The notes: generated from the sequence alone by a model not told the origin. Positions 47,401-58,098 are shown, counted from the stretch's first letter. The stretch: DNA of 64,000 nucleotides from Acinetobacter terrestris (GCF_004331155.1 NZ_SJNZ01000009.1:56807-120806), one strand, 5' to 3'. Numbers and translations are program-made.

Positions 47401-47901
47401 TTATTCTCTCGAAGCCTTATTTAATAATTGATCGACTAGCTCATTGATTTTAGTCTCGGTACTTCTCCATTTATTAAGCGCCAAGCCACCATTTCCTTTT
47501 AATCTAAAGGATGCTTCTGATACCTGACGACCATTTTGTATTAAATTAAATTGTGCAGAGACCATATAAGGAACCACATCCCAAGATCTTAGCGCTGTAT
47601 AATTCAGTGTAGTTTGACAGAAACTTAAATTATCCGTTTCTTGATGTGTTTCAGCATGGATGTTGTATCTAGCAAAACTTTTTTCTACTAATTTGTCATA
47701 ATCCTTAATTATGACTTTTGGATTATGAATAATACACACCTGTTTAATTGAATCTGGCTTAAATCCAGTCGTATTGTTGACTTGAATAGCAGTACACCCC
47801 GCCAATCCAAATCCCAGTATCCCCGCAATAAGTATTTTTTTGACTACTTTTCCATTTTTACAAAGTAATAACAATCTAACAAAAACAATGACTTCTGTCA
47901 T
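47401..47901 (-). CDS. Putative lipoprotein; start uncertain
   Basis: The frame from ATG 47901 has 166 codons. A lipoprotein signal is evident (KKILIAGILGFGLAGC, Cys36), but it begins 20 codons inside the frame, where the codons are GTA GTC, not a start. The ATG at 47901 stands right after the tamB terminator and has no RBS; a TTG ten codons in is another option. The mature part has Cys pairs (QVCIIHNPK, FCQTTL). The start may have been lost by mutation, so expression is doubtful. Confidence 0.6.
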   Translation of the reverse strand: MTEVIVFVRLLLLCKNGKVVKKILIAGILGFGLAGCTAIQVNNTTGFKPDSIKQVCIIHNPKVIIKDYDKLVEKSFARYNIHAETHQETDNLSFCQTTLNYTALRSWDVVPYMVSAQFNLIQNGRQVSEASFRLKGNGGLALNKWRSTETKINELVDQLLNKASRE

Positions 47902-47903
47902 AT

Positions 47904-47923
47904 AAAAACCGCCCGAAGGCGGT
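47904..47923 (-). terminator. Terminator of tamA-tamB
   Basis: Minus strand ACCGCC-TTCG-GGCGGT and TTTT, 38 bp after the tamB stop. Confidence 0.82.
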
Positions 47924-47961
47924 ATTAAATAATGCAGAGAAAATTTTAAGGTGATTAGTTC

Positions 47962-50900
47962 TTAAAACCGCCAGTTATAAAATAAATCCACAGCTCGCTC
48001 TAAGGATTGGCTAGCTTCCAAATACAACCGTTTGTTCATTTGATAACGTAAGGTCAATTTATTTACAGGCGTGAACACCCCCACACCATAACGAATAAAC
48101 AAATCAGGGGTAATATAACCGGTCACACTGACTTGGGTATCATCACCTGTCCCCTGAGCATCTAGCGCCAAGCCAGTTAAGCCAAAAGTACGTCCAATCT
48201 GATTGGTCAAGGCACGTGTACCGCCCAAGCCCATACTGATCCCTGCCGCAGCAATGGTATTATTGACATCGGATTTAAAGCCTTCTGTTTGACTAATACC
48301 ACTAGTCCCTTCATTAATACGACCAGTGAGTATGGCATTTAACGCTTCCTGTTCAGACAAACCGGCATCGTTATAAACCTGAATATTTGGACTGGTTGCT
48401 GTTCCGGTAACCCGCACACCCACTGTGCTGCCTTGAACACTCTTATTGGCATCAATATCCAAAGTTGGGTTATATAAAGGTCCATTGAAACGGGCAATTG
48501 CACGGTTCAAGTCCAGACTTTGTCCATAAGCTTCAATTTTTACCTTTTGACTCACACCAATTGCACCATTGGCACGCATTGCTGTTTCAAGCCCACGTTG
48601 GGATAAATATAGACGTCCCAGCATTGGAATGCGGCTATCAAAACCCTGGAAAATCACTTGATTGCCCAGATTGACCATGACATCTGCACGAATATCCCAT
48701 GGTCGAGCCGCTCTCAATATTGCAAGCTGATCTTGCCCTTCATGAACAATACGTACATCCGATGATACATTGATCACCGGTGCTGAAGCTTCAGGCATAG
48801 AAATTAAGGCACGTGGTACTTCAACCTTGCCATTTAAGGTTAATTTTTTCTGGAATGGCAAAACATCCAAGGTTAAATCTGGTGTAACCACTGCGGTAAT
48901 CAGTGGTGCTTGGCGAATCAGCAGGTTTTCACCTTTTAAATGCAATTGAATACGTGGATCATTTTTCCAGTCCACATTCCCCGCTAATGCACCTACGCCT
49001 CGACCACTGTTAAATGCCCCATTAATGCTGGCATGATCTTGTCGAATAGATGAATAAACCTGAATATTGCTCAAGTTTACAGGCAATGAAATCATGCTAA
49101 TGGCGCCATCTTTGAGGCGCATTTCACCATTAAACAACGGCTGAGTCAGCGTTCCTGCGATTTTGCCTGCAAAAGACAGGGTTCCAGCGAGTGAGCGAAC
49201 ATCTTGAATAAAGGGTTTAAAGACCTTAAGTTGCACCTGGTCAAAGGCAACTTCACCACGCATAGGCTTGTTGGCTTTATAAGGATCAATAATGACATTG
49301 GCATAACCGGTACCAATTTCAGGGGTTTTCACATCTAAACGAACCTGCAGACCTTCGGCTACACTTTTCGCAATTAGGCCAATTTCGTTATACCTTAATG
49401 TAGAACCTACATCCTGCGGATCTTCAGCTGCCAGACCAATTACACCATTGCGTGTGACCAGTCTTGCATCAATTTTCGGTTTAGCCCCTTGAGCCCATGC
49501 AGCTTTTGCATAACCATTGACCTTACCGGTAATGGCCAAACCTTCTGGCATAAAGGCTGCAAAATCATTTAAATCGACATTTTGGGTAACAAAGGACACA
49601 TTACCTTTGGTTTTACTGACGCGAATCGGTTGATCGAAACACAATTGACTTTGCTGACTGGACCAGCAATGTGCACCGACAAATAATTCAGATTTTGCAG
49701 TATTGTAAATAACCGAGGCATTTTGACGTTGCACCAATCGGGCACGCAAAGAGTCAAAATCACCTTTCTGAATTTGCCCCAGCCAATCATTTTGAGCATT
49801 AAAGCCACCGGCCAACTGCACATAAAATTTGGAAATTCTGTTTTCTGCCTGAACTTTCAATATGTGGGCCTTACGTGTTCCTGCCAGTGAAATTTCACCT
49901 TGCTGAATCTCACGCGTACCACTACGCAAACTTTCCATTTTCGCCGTCAGAAGTGTCGGTGTAAGTTCTGAAGTCGGTAACTGACCTTGTACCCGTAATT
50001 TTTTAATGCTGAATACATTGTTAAAACCAAAATCATCTACCGCCAGATTTGCAGTGGCTTGTACACGTGGTTGCGATTGCACATTTAAATAGCCATAAGC
50101 ACGCCCTTTAAGTCCAGCATAAATTTCATACAAGGCAGGTGCATTAATTTTTAATCTTAAGTTTTGTGCATTACCAGTTGCTTGAAGCTGGTTTTTTGCA
50201 TAAGACAGATACAAATTATTGGCTTCAAATTGTTTCGGCAAGAAACCTTTTTGATTTGAATCGATGACCATCGCCAAATTCCCTGTTCCGCGAACAGGTT
50301 TATTATTGATAATACCGGCTAAATTTAATTTTTCGATATTAATGCGTTTTAAGCGATCTGACCAAACCCCTTCAGTTTTCACATTACCCGATAATTCACC
50401 ACGTACAGACGAGACAAAATAATGTGGCTTAAATCGAACCAGGGATGCATTTACATTCCAGCCAATGCCATTTTTTAGATTGACCAAACCACTGGCAAAA
50501 ATTTTCCCTGCAATACCTGAATGCTGTAATTCAGCAATTTTAATCAATTCAGGTGTACCTGAAACTTTAAACTTGAGTAAACCTTCACTTGCCTGAATAT
50601 GACTTGCATTCAATGCACCATCATAATTTACGGCAAAACTTTTAAAGCCACCGCCCGACTTTTCATTATGGAAAATCAGGGCAACGGTACTACGTCCAGT
50701 TAAACGGACGGTTTCATTGCTATTTTGCTGTGCCAGACGACCGGTTAAGTTAATGCCATTTAACTGAATAATTTGCTGATTCGGTTTGGCAAAACCATTG
50801 GCTTTGATCTGTCCATTCAACAAGTTTACGGGTGCAGCATCCACTACAGTTTGTGGATTAAAATCTTTGGCATTTAGGATGGCATTCCATTTTAATTGGC

Positions 50901-52476
50901 GCTTTTCAGTCGGCAAGTCGACTTTCCCGCTTCCGCTTAAGCTGCCTTTACCTGCCACATAGCTAAAACTCGGCACATTCAAATTATTATTTTTAAGGTT
51001 GAGTTTTGCCTTGTAGAACCCTTCTGGCAATACTCCCTGATCATTTTGAGTCACAGCAGTTGCGACATAAATATCTTGACTACCTTCCACCAGGGCCAAT
51101 TTGACATCACCCGATTTACTGCTGAGCCAGCCTACATAGGGTACGGCGCGGTCGATATTCTGCCAGGCAACATCAAGCAGCATTGGATTTGGCTTTTTAC
51201 CTTTTTGCTCGGCTTGATCGAGTTTAAGGTTCCAGGTTTCATAACGGTCAAAATCGACCAGTGCGGTCAAATGCAGGCCTTTGTCTAAACTGCCTTTAGA
51301 CGCGATTTTACCATCCAGACTTGGCGGTAGAAAATCCTGGATGACTTGTGGAATCAGCTTGTCTTTAGGATTGATTTTATCCAGACGACCATTCATATCC
51401 CAAGTCACCAGGTCTTTCCAGCTCACCACACCTGCAACATTCACGGCGCCATTCATGAGCTGGCCATTTAAATTGCTAACATCCAACTGATTGACCAGAT
51501 CGGTATGCATGCTACCGTTATATTGACCTTGTGGAATATTTTTGCCACTTAAATCGGTCGCAACATCGATATTTAGGCGTTCAATATCCCCATTAAATTT
51601 TGCCACACCATCTTTACTAAACAGCTTTTGTTCAGTCATTAATGGCCAGTGATATTGTTTGAACTGCAGCTCGCCAAACATAGGCACATGTTTACGTACT
51701 GGATGTAACACCACCCAACCGGTTAACAGATCAGGCGTATTGGTTGCCACACCGGCTTGAATGGTATCCAGAGTACCTCGGGCTACCACTTTAATATCAT
51801 GAATATTCAGGCTTTTATTTAATGACGGTATATTCAAGTCACCTACGGCATTTAAAGGGTACTTCCCTTCAAATTTCATGTTGCCTGTGGCATTTTTTAC
51901 CGAAAGATAGCCCATATTCATACGGGAATCTTCAAACTTGAGCTGTGTCCCTGACCAGAGTGAATTATTCAGATGAACATCGCTAAACTTCACGCTGCTG
52001 GTTGCGGTTTTAATCAGTAGATGATCAATATCCGCCGTATCTAAGCGCAGGACAAAAGGCAAACGGATTTCATTGAATTTAAACGGATCATCACTCGATG
52101 GATTCTTGGAGATAATTTGCAGATTGCGTACATCGGCACGATTTAAATGAATTTCTTTTTTCAGGATGGCGCGCCACCCCAAAGTTATGTCGGCACGATC
52201 AATTTTGACGTCAACAGGTTTTAAGGTGACCAGGATATTTTTTAAAATAATCCCGTTTAACAGATTGCCACCCTCATATTCATAATGAATAATCTGTTGG
52301 CGTTCAAGTACTCGGTCCAGTAAGAATTTACTACCTTTATCGGTAGTAAACATGACAGCAAAGGAAGCAATAAGTAGAACCAACACAATAAGGAGTGTGA
52401 ATAACACACTCCTCAAAATACGACGTTTTTTTGGTCGAGGGATTTCCGTCTCTGGTTGCTGTTCTACTTCAGCCAT
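47962..52476 (-). CDS. tamB: Translocation and assembly module protein TamB (DUF490)
   Basis: The 1504-residue product has one N-terminal membrane helix (about 22-45, VLFTLLIVLVLLIASFAVMF) and then a very long beta-rich AsmA/DUF490 type structure, ending in the conserved C-terminal block (VRVTGTATSPNIQVYNDAGLSEQEALNAILTG ... LYLEASQSLERAVDLFYNWRF). TamB spans the periplasm as a groove and works with TamA in outer-membrane biogenesis and phospholipid transport. It follows tamA by 22 bp. Somewhat longer than E. coli TamB (1259). Confidence 0.95.
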   Translation of the reverse strand: MAEVEQQPETEIPRPKKRRILRSVLFTLLIVLVLLIASFAVMFTTDKGSKFLLDRVLERQQIIHYEYEGGNLLNGIILKNILVTLKPVDVKIDRADITLGWRAILKKEIHLNRADVRNLQIISKNPSSDDPFKFNEIRLPFVLRLDTADIDHLLIKTATSSVKFSDVHLNNSLWSGTQLKFEDSRMNMGYLSVKNATGNMKFEGKYPLNAVGDLNIPSLNKSLNIHDIKVVARGTLDTIQAGVATNTPDLLTGWVVLHPVRKHVPMFGELQFKQYHWPLMTEQKLFSKDGVAKFNGDIERLNIDVATDLSGKNIPQGQYNGSMHTDLVNQLDVSNLNGQLMNGAVNVAGVVSWKDLVTWDMNGRLDKINPKDKLIPQVIQDFLPPSLDGKIASKGSLDKGLHLTALVDFDRYETWNLKLDQAEQKGKKPNPMLLDVAWQNIDRAVPYVGWLSSKSGDVKLALVEGSQDIYVATAVTQNDQGVLPEGFYKAKLNLKNNNLNVPSFSYVAGKGSLSGSGKVDLPTEKRQLKWNAILNAKDFNPQTVVDAAPVNLLNGQIKANGFAKPNQQIIQLNGINLTGRLAQQNSNETVRLTGRSTVALIFHNEKSGGGFKSFAVNYDGALNASHIQASEGLLKFKVSGTPELIKIAELQHSGIAGKIFASGLVNLKNGIGWNVNASLVRFKPHYFVSSVRGELSGNVKTEGVWSDRLKRINIEKLNLAGIINNKPVRGTGNLAMVIDSNQKGFLPKQFEANNLYLSYAKNQLQATGNAQNLRLKINAPALYEIYAGLKGRAYGYLNVQSQPRVQATANLAVDDFGFNNVFSIKKLRVQGQLPTSELTPTLLTAKMESLRSGTREIQQGEISLAGTRKAHILKVQAENRISKFYVQLAGGFNAQNDWLGQIQKGDFDSLRARLVQRQNASVIYNTAKSELFVGAHCWSSQQSQLCFDQPIRVSKTKGNVSFVTQNVDLNDFAAFMPEGLAITGKVNGYAKAAWAQGAKPKIDARLVTRNGVIGLAAEDPQDVGSTLRYNEIGLIAKSVAEGLQVRLDVKTPEIGTGYANVIIDPYKANKPMRGEVAFDQVQLKVFKPFIQDVRSLAGTLSFAGKIAGTLTQPLFNGEMRLKDGAISMISLPVNLSNIQVYSSIRQDHASINGAFNSGRGVGALAGNVDWKNDPRIQLHLKGENLLIRQAPLITAVVTPDLTLDVLPFQKKLTLNGKVEVPRALISMPEASAPVINVSSDVRIVHEGQDQLAILRAARPWDIRADVMVNLGNQVIFQGFDSRIPMLGRLYLSQRGLETAMRANGAIGVSQKVKIEAYGQSLDLNRAIARFNGPLYNPTLDIDANKSVQGSTVGVRVTGTATSPNIQVYNDAGLSEQEALNAILTGRINEGTSGISQTEGFKSDVNNTIAAAGISMGLGGTRALTNQIGRTFGLTGLALDAQGTGDDTQVSVTGYITPDLFIRYGVGVFTPVNKLTLRYQMNKRLYLEASQSLERAVDLFYNWRF

Positions 52477-52498
52477 AATGCTCTCTAAAACCTAAAAT

Positions 52499-55225
52499 TT
52501 ATAATTGTGAACCAATAAAGAAATGGATACGGATCGGATGATCATCATCAGAAATGCCTGAAGCCACATCTATACGAATTGGACCAATTGGCGATGCCCA
52601 ACGAACCCCCAAACCAACACTATATGCAGTTGGCGTATTAAAATCTTTGTCGTACGCATTCCCCACATCACTAAATACAGCTGCACGCCAGCCTTCTTTA
52701 AATTGATAGTTATATTCCAAGGAGCCCACAGCTAAAGCTTGGCCACCAAGTTTAAATCCATTTTCTTCTGGCGATAGACTCTTATAGTCAAAACCGCGAA
52801 CAGTTTGGTCACCACCAGTAAAATAACGCAGGTTATAAGGAACTTTGGTAAAATCTTCTGTAAAGATATAACCTACATCACCACGGCCCACAAACTGATG
52901 GTTATCATTTTCACCCAATGAATAAATAAAACGCCAACCGGCATTTACAATGGCCATATCGGCATCAGACAATAAACTTTCACTACCAAGTTCCACTTTA
53001 TAAGTCTGTTTAAAACCTTTGCCCGGGTTGACACGTTTATCACTGGTGGTACGCGCAACCTCATAACCGAAAAGTAAGGATTGTTGCTGCTCATTGGTGT
53101 TTGCTAAAAATGCATCAGGAATTTCTTCAGCATCTAGTATGCCGTCTTGTGTAATACGATCTAAACGATAACGCATGCCAAAAGTATGTTGCCAGCTTCC
53201 GCGTGGTCTTTTAATAATTCGATCCACACCCGCAACTGCAGATTCAATCATTAATCCATTGCCTTGTGCAACATCATCCCGTTCTTCACGCTCATAACCA
53301 CCCACCAGACTAATATAATCATTGAGTGGATGGTGATAAGGAATATTATAGCGACCGTCAATCGACTGGCGGATTTTAGATAATTCCAAGTTGGCATCAA
53401 AGGAATGCCCACGACGGTTTACAATGGCACGGCGATACTGACCACGGACACGTGCACCGGTATCGCTACCATAACCGGCACCGACTTCTGCAGTATTTAG
53501 ACGGTCGGCATTTAAAGTAACAATCACCGGAATTTTCTTTTCTTCACGTGCTTGCGCTTTTAAACGTTCTTCTTCAGATTGTTTGGTTTCCTGTTCTACA
53601 CGCATTTGACGCAGATTTTGATCACCTTCTGCATCTGTTTTACCTGCAAATTGTGTCTCATCCACAACTGACTGAGTGACTTCTTTTGCAGAAGCAACCT
53701 GCTTTTTGTCCTGTACGCTCGCTTCATTTTCCGATAGTTTTTGCTGATCTACTAATGCCTGGATATCAGGTGGAAGTTCCAGCGGTTTTTCAATCGGATC
53801 CGGTCGTACAGCATCCACCAAAGTGTAATTAAAATAACGCGAGTTGGTTAAGTTGTTTGCCAAGCCATTGACACGCCAAAAGGTATAATCAGCGCCATCT
53901 TCCCACGACACCATACTTTGCAAGACATCCATGTCTATTGGGAATGGTTTCGATGGATCACTCATACGAAATTCAACAGGGCCTAGTTTGTAGCGGTCAC
54001 CTGTTTCAAAACGCAAATTTACATCGGCAGTATTTTGCGGCTGGGCCACTTTTACATCATGTAAACGCCAGTATGAATCAAAGTAGCCGTTATTGGTCGC
54101 TGCATCATTAATTCGTGTTTTAGTTTGTTCATATAAACCATGATTGAAAATGTTGCCGACATCTTGATCGGGTAGCACACTGATGACCTGGAACTGCGCT
54201 TGCTGTTGACCTGCGCCACTCAACTCAATATTTTGCTCTCTAATTTGCACAGGTGCATTCGGCGTTACTCTGACGCGAACACGGTTTTCGCTGAGTTTTT
54301 CAAATTTAAATTCGGCATTATAAAAGCCAACTGCCTGCGCAGCCTGATTCGACATCGTTCTTAATTGTGGCAGTGCCGAAGGAAAATCACTAAAAGATTC
54401 TTGGGTAAAACTGGAAAGCTTGCCTTTAATATTGGTTTCAAGATTCTCTAGCGCTTGAGCGTAGGCTTTGCTTGAAACCTCACTGCTGTTTTGAGCTGAG
54501 ATAAACACAACGTCTGCACTAATACGCGGAACTTTCACAGTATTTATCTGACGTGAAGGTCGTATTTTATAAAGCCAGCGCTTAAAGAAGTTTGGTTCTT
54601 CAACTTCGTCCGCTGGCCTGATTTCAGGTAAAGTTCTAGCGGCCTCATTGGCTTCAACCACAATTTTGCTATCGTTTTGAATGCTTGACATCAATTGATC
54701 GACATTTACAGGCGCCTGATTAATTTCAACCAGTTCTTGCTGGGTTGCATCAGAAACCACCACTTCTGAAACCTGTCCTGCACGGTAGAGTTGTGCTTGA
54801 TTTTTCGCATTTTCAGCCTCACGAAAAATTTCGTCTGCCATTGCCTGACTGACTGGCTCAATCGGCAGTTCTTCTAAATCTTCAAATTCAATTGGCTTAA
54901 ATTCTGGTAGAGTCTGCCCCGCCTGTTCTTGTTGTTGTAGCATTTGCAAACTATCAGGTTCAGCTTGTTTTTCTTGAAAGTTTTCAATTTTTTCTAGTTC
55001 TTCGGCACTGTCCATGCCTTGCTTAACAGCTTCACTCTTGAGTTGTTGTTCAAATTCTGTTTGAGTGACCGTTGGATCAGGCTGTGCAACTTGTGCAAAA
55101 CCTTGCTGTGCAAGTAACATTAAAAAGAGACTTAAACAAAATCGTTTATGTTGATCATCCCACTGTATGAAGGAATTGACACTTAGTGTAAGAGTCGACT
55201 TTTTAAAATTCAGTTTTGAAAGCAT
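52499..55225 (-). CDS. tamA: TamA-type Omp85 outer-membrane protein with extensions
   Basis: ATG 55225 (MLSKLNFKKS) gives 908 residues; E. coli TamA has 577. A signal-like segment (CLSLFLMLLAQQGFAQ) at about 30-46 is followed by a 180-residue Glu/Gln-rich low-complexity part, POTRA domains (about 240-490), a second charged insert of about 85 residues between PDPIEKPLELPPD and KIPVIVTLNADRLN, and the beta-barrel with the VRGF motif (TVRGFDYKSL) and a final aromatic strand (IRIHFFIGSQL). It forms the outer-membrane part of the TAM complex with TamB. Confidence 0.92.
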   Translation of the reverse strand: MLSKLNFKKSTLTLSVNSFIQWDDQHKRFCLSLFLMLLAQQGFAQVAQPDPTVTQTEFEQQLKSEAVKQGMDSAEELEKIENFQEKQAEPDSLQMLQQQEQAGQTLPEFKPIEFEDLEELPIEPVSQAMADEIFREAENAKNQAQLYRAGQVSEVVVSDATQQELVEINQAPVNVDQLMSSIQNDSKIVVEANEAARTLPEIRPADEVEEPNFFKRWLYKIRPSRQINTVKVPRISADVVFISAQNSSEVSSKAYAQALENLETNIKGKLSSFTQESFSDFPSALPQLRTMSNQAAQAVGFYNAEFKFEKLSENRVRVRVTPNAPVQIREQNIELSGAGQQQAQFQVISVLPDQDVGNIFNHGLYEQTKTRINDAATNNGYFDSYWRLHDVKVAQPQNTADVNLRFETGDRYKLGPVEFRMSDPSKPFPIDMDVLQSMVSWEDGADYTFWRVNGLANNLTNSRYFNYTLVDAVRPDPIEKPLELPPDIQALVDQQKLSENEASVQDKKQVASAKEVTQSVVDETQFAGKTDAEGDQNLRQMRVEQETKQSEEERLKAQAREEKKIPVIVTLNADRLNTAEVGAGYGSDTGARVRGQYRRAIVNRRGHSFDANLELSKIRQSIDGRYNIPYHHPLNDYISLVGGYEREERDDVAQGNGLMIESAVAGVDRIIKRPRGSWQHTFGMRYRLDRITQDGILDAEEIPDAFLANTNEQQQSLLFGYEVARTTSDKRVNPGKGFKQTYKVELGSESLLSDADMAIVNAGWRFIYSLGENDNHQFVGRGDVGYIFTEDFTKVPYNLRYFTGGDQTVRGFDYKSLSPEENGFKLGGQALAVGSLEYNYQFKEGWRAAVFSDVGNAYDKDFNTPTAYSVGLGVRWASPIGPIRIDVASGISDDDHPIRIHFFIGSQL

Positions 55226-55403
55226 AAACAACTCTAAACTAATATAATATTTGTAATGGAAATGCCCAATATTCGCTTGCTAACAAACTCAAATCTATTG
55301 GAATTTTCACTAAAGTATAGGTTTAAAATATAATACATGATTTTTTATAGTGTTTTACCAAATGCTCACATTTCTTAATAAAACTTAATGAAGCCCAAAA
55401 ACC

Positions 55404-56723
55404 ATGGAAAAAAATGAACATCTTTTAGGCACACGTCGGTTTTTACCGATGTTCGTCACTCAGTTTTTCGGTGCCCTGAATGACAATGTCTATAAACAAT
55501 CCTTGTTACTGGTCATTACCTATGGTTGGATCAATCAGCAAAGCGCCAGTGTCAGTACCCTGAATAATCTTGCAGCCTTATTGTTTATTTTACCCTATTT
55601 TATTTTCTCTGCGACAGCCGGCCAGATTGCAGATAAATCTGAACGCTCACAACTTGTACGCGGCATTAAAATACTCGAAATTGTGATCATGTTAATTGGC
55701 TCTGCTGGCTTTTTATTGGGTCATTTGTGGCTATTATTAATGGCTTTATTTTTAATGGGTGTGCATTCGACCTTCTTTGGGCCAATCAAGTATGCCATTT
55801 TGCCTGAAATTTTAAAACCAAACGAACTGATGTCCGGAAATGCCCTGTTTCAATCTGGTACATCTATGGCCATTCTGATTGGTATGATTTTAGGCGGTGC
55901 CGTCATTTCTGCATCAGACGGCAATTTGGTCTGGATTAGCCTGACTGTGGTCACCATTGCTGTTTTAGGCTATATCTCGAGTCGTTTTGTGTTAAAGCAA
56001 AATGTAAGCTCACCTGACATTAAAATTGACTGGAACTTTTTTAGAACCAGTTTTCAGACCTTAAAATATGCCAAAAGTCTACCGATCATTTTTCTGATTT
56101 TATTGGGTAATTCCTGGTACTGGTTTTATGGGGCAACTTATCTGACTCAGATTCCACAGTTAACCCAGCAGAATCTACATGCTTCTGAAAATGTCGTCAG
56201 TCTGCTTTTAACCTTCTTCTCTGTCGGGATTGGTGTCGGTTCATTATTGTGCCGCAGAATTGGCGGTACAGAGGTGAATTTGAAGATGGTACCAATTGGT
56301 GCCATTGGCTTAACGGTTTTTGCTTTTTATTTAGCCGCAAGTCTGGCTTTTGTGCCTGAACGTAGCGGTGACCTGTTAGGTTTAAAAGAGGTATTTACCC
56401 AAGGCTGGAGCTATTACCATGTCATGCTTGCCGTGACATTACTCGGGATTAGTGGCGGTTTTTACATCGTACCTTTATACGCCATGATGCAGGCCTTTTC
56501 TCCGCGCTCACATCGTGCGCGTGTGGTGGCTGCAAACAACATCCTAAATGCCGTATTCATGGTATCCTCTGCTGTATTTTCGATTATCATCTTAAGTATA
56601 TTCAAGATTGATATTAAAATACTTTTCAGTATTACCGCTATTCTAAGCGCCATTTTCACTACATGGCTCCTGTTTAGGCTCAAGCCGATGCTTGCAGTAC
56701 AACAAGAAGCTTTAGAGGATTAA
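55404..56723 (+). CDS. MFS transporter, LplT-like
   Basis: The 439-residue product starts RRFLPMFVTQFFGALNDNVYKQS, close to the lysophospholipid transporter LplT pattern, and has FIFSATAGQIADKSERSQLVRGIK and GVHSTFFGPIKYAILPEIL. About 12 membrane helices. LplT flips lyso-phospholipids to the inner leaflet for re-acylation; no acyltransferase domain is fused or adjacent here. Divergent from tamA, a system also linked to lipid homeostasis. It precedes coq7 by 4 bp and is probably co-transcribed. Confidence 0.85.
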   Translation: MEKNEHLLGTRRFLPMFVTQFFGALNDNVYKQSLLLVITYGWINQQSASVSTLNNLAALLFILPYFIFSATAGQIADKSERSQLVRGIKILEIVIMLIGSAGFLLGHLWLLLMALFLMGVHSTFFGPIKYAILPEILKPNELMSGNALFQSGTSMAILIGMILGGAVISASDGNLVWISLTVVTIAVLGYISSRFVLKQNVSSPDIKIDWNFFRTSFQTLKYAKSLPIIFLILLGNSWYWFYGATYLTQIPQLTQQNLHASENVVSLLLTFFSVGIGVGSLLCRRIGGTEVNLKMVPIGAIGLTVFAFYLAASLAFVPERSGDLLGLKEVFTQGWSYYHVMLAVTLLGISGGFYIVPLYAMMQAFSPRSHRARVVAANNILNAVFMVSSAVFSIIILSIFKIDIKILFSITAILSAIFTTWLLFRLKPMLAVQQEALED

Positions 56724-56727
56724 TTTT

Positions 56728-57363
56728 ATGCGTCAATATACCGGTATCGACAAATTTATTCATTCATTTGACCAGGCGCTTCGCAGTTTGGTTCCCGGAA
56801 CGACCTCTGCACATCGTGAAAATCCGGGCAGTACTGTTGAAACCAAACTAGGTGTCAGTGAAGCACGTCATGTTGCTGGTTTAATGCGGGTGAATCATAG
56901 TGGTGAAGTCTGTGCACAAGCGCTTTATCATGGTCAGGCGCTCACTGCAAAACTGCCCAATGTACGCCGTGAAATGGAACAGGCTGCAATTGAAGAACAA
57001 GATCATTTGGCCTGGTGTGAAGACCGTTTAAAAGAACTAGATAGCCATACCAGTTTACTCAATCCAGTCTGGTACAGTTTGTCATTTGGTATGGGTGCCA
57101 TTGCCGGAATTGCCGGTGATAAATACAGCCTAGGTTTCGTGGCAGAAACAGAACGTCAAGTCAGTCTGCATTTAGAAGACCATATCAAGCAGTTGCCGGA
57201 GCAAGATGAACGTTCACGTAAAATTCTTGTGCAAATGAATGAAGATGAACTGCATCATAGAGATACAGCATTGAATGCTGGCGGTGTGGATTTACCTGCC
57301 CCAGTGCGTATTGCAATGACCGGCATTTCAAAGTTAATGACCAAGACCAGTTATTATATTTAA
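56728..57363 (+). CDS. coq7: 3-demethoxyubiquinol 3-hydroxylase Coq7
   Basis: The 211-residue product has the di-iron ligands of the Coq7/UbiF-replacing hydroxylase: VNHSGEVCAQALYHGQ (Glu), IEEQDHLAWCEDRL (Glu-x2-His), ETERQVSLHLEDH (Glu) and NEDELHHRDTAL (Glu-x2-His). It hydroxylates the demethoxy quinol in ubiquinone synthesis at the inner membrane. Only 4 bp separate it from the transporter gene. A terminator follows. Confidence 0.96.
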   Translation: MRQYTGIDKFIHSFDQALRSLVPGTTSAHRENPGSTVETKLGVSEARHVAGLMRVNHSGEVCAQALYHGQALTAKLPNVRREMEQAAIEEQDHLAWCEDRLKELDSHTSLLNPVWYSLSFGMGAIAGIAGDKYSLGFVAETERQVSLHLEDHIKQLPEQDERSRKILVQMNEDELHHRDTALNAGGVDLPAPVRIAMTGISKLMTKTSYYI

Positions 57364-57384
57364 CTGTTTTTTGAATAATTCAAC

Positions 57385-57408
57385 ACCCGCATTATTGCGG
57401 GTTTTTTA
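57385..57408 (+). terminator. Terminator of coq7
   Basis: CACCCGC-ATTATT-GCGGGTTTTTT. Confidence 0.88.
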
Positions 57409-57732
57409 TGCTGTTTATTACTCAGCAATTTGAAATGTAGTTTTACCCCTATTCATTACCAAGACAAATCTGGTTGCTTTTTTAAGCTTTTATATTTCAT
57501 TAGTAAAATAGAATGATTTTTCTGCCTATTTGAAACCCGAGTCGCTGAATACTTTTAGACAAGTGTATGGTTCAAATGAGTAACAATCAATAGAGCCAGC
57601 TATTATGCAGAGAATCTTTTATGTGTATAAAAAATCAATTTAAAATTATCACTGATAACATAATTAATTATGTTTGCCCTCTAGCAGATCATTAAGATTC
57701 TGCAACTTGCATTACACAATAATTGATCAAGC

Positions 57733-57890
57733 ATAAAAAAAGCCCAACATCCTGTTGGGCTTTTTCGTATTTGATGCTTAGATCTGACTCCTGTCTGATC
57801 TCACATTCCTTGTTCTTTCTCTTGTTCTTTTTATCTGGAGCATCCTGCTCTCTATGTCCCCATCATAGGAAATTGTAGCTAGATCGTATA
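57733..57890 (-). ncRNA. Candidate small RNA, weak
   Basis: A minus-strand stretch of about 155 nt, purine-rich and with a GAGCA-GGA-TGCTC hairpin, runs into a strong terminator (AGCCCAACA-GGA-TGTTGGGCT then T7, 57734-57766). TACAAT just upstream may be the -10 element, but no good -35 is seen. No coding frame fits. Confidence 0.3.
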
Positions 57891-58069
57891 GCCGCAAAGG
57901 ACCGGAATTGATGTAAGCAAATGCGTACAACACTGCCTAAAAACTGTCCCAGATTTATCCGCAAAAATTGGGGATATTTTTTGCCCTGGTAAGTCCGGGA
58001 ACATTGAGAAAAGTTTCATTTTGATTAAATTATGATCAATTCTATTGGCGGAATATATCAAAACAGTTT

Positions 58070-58098
58070 AAAAAAAAGCCGACTTGTTTCCAAGCCGG
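58070..58098 (-). terminator. GNRA-loop terminator next to the first Xer site
   Basis: Minus strand CCGGCTTG-GAAA-CAAGTCGG followed by C and seven T. It would end transcripts coming out of the module through site A. Confidence 0.85.

Noticed and set aside
57657..57674. Perfect 18-bp palindrome AACATAATTAATTATGTT as a further Xer site
   Set aside because: It contains TTATGTT-like ends but no XerC arm and the wrong spacing.
57879..58061. 60-codon minus-strand frame
   Set aside because: No RBS, no recognisable composition, and it overlaps the possible promoter of an sRNA candidate.
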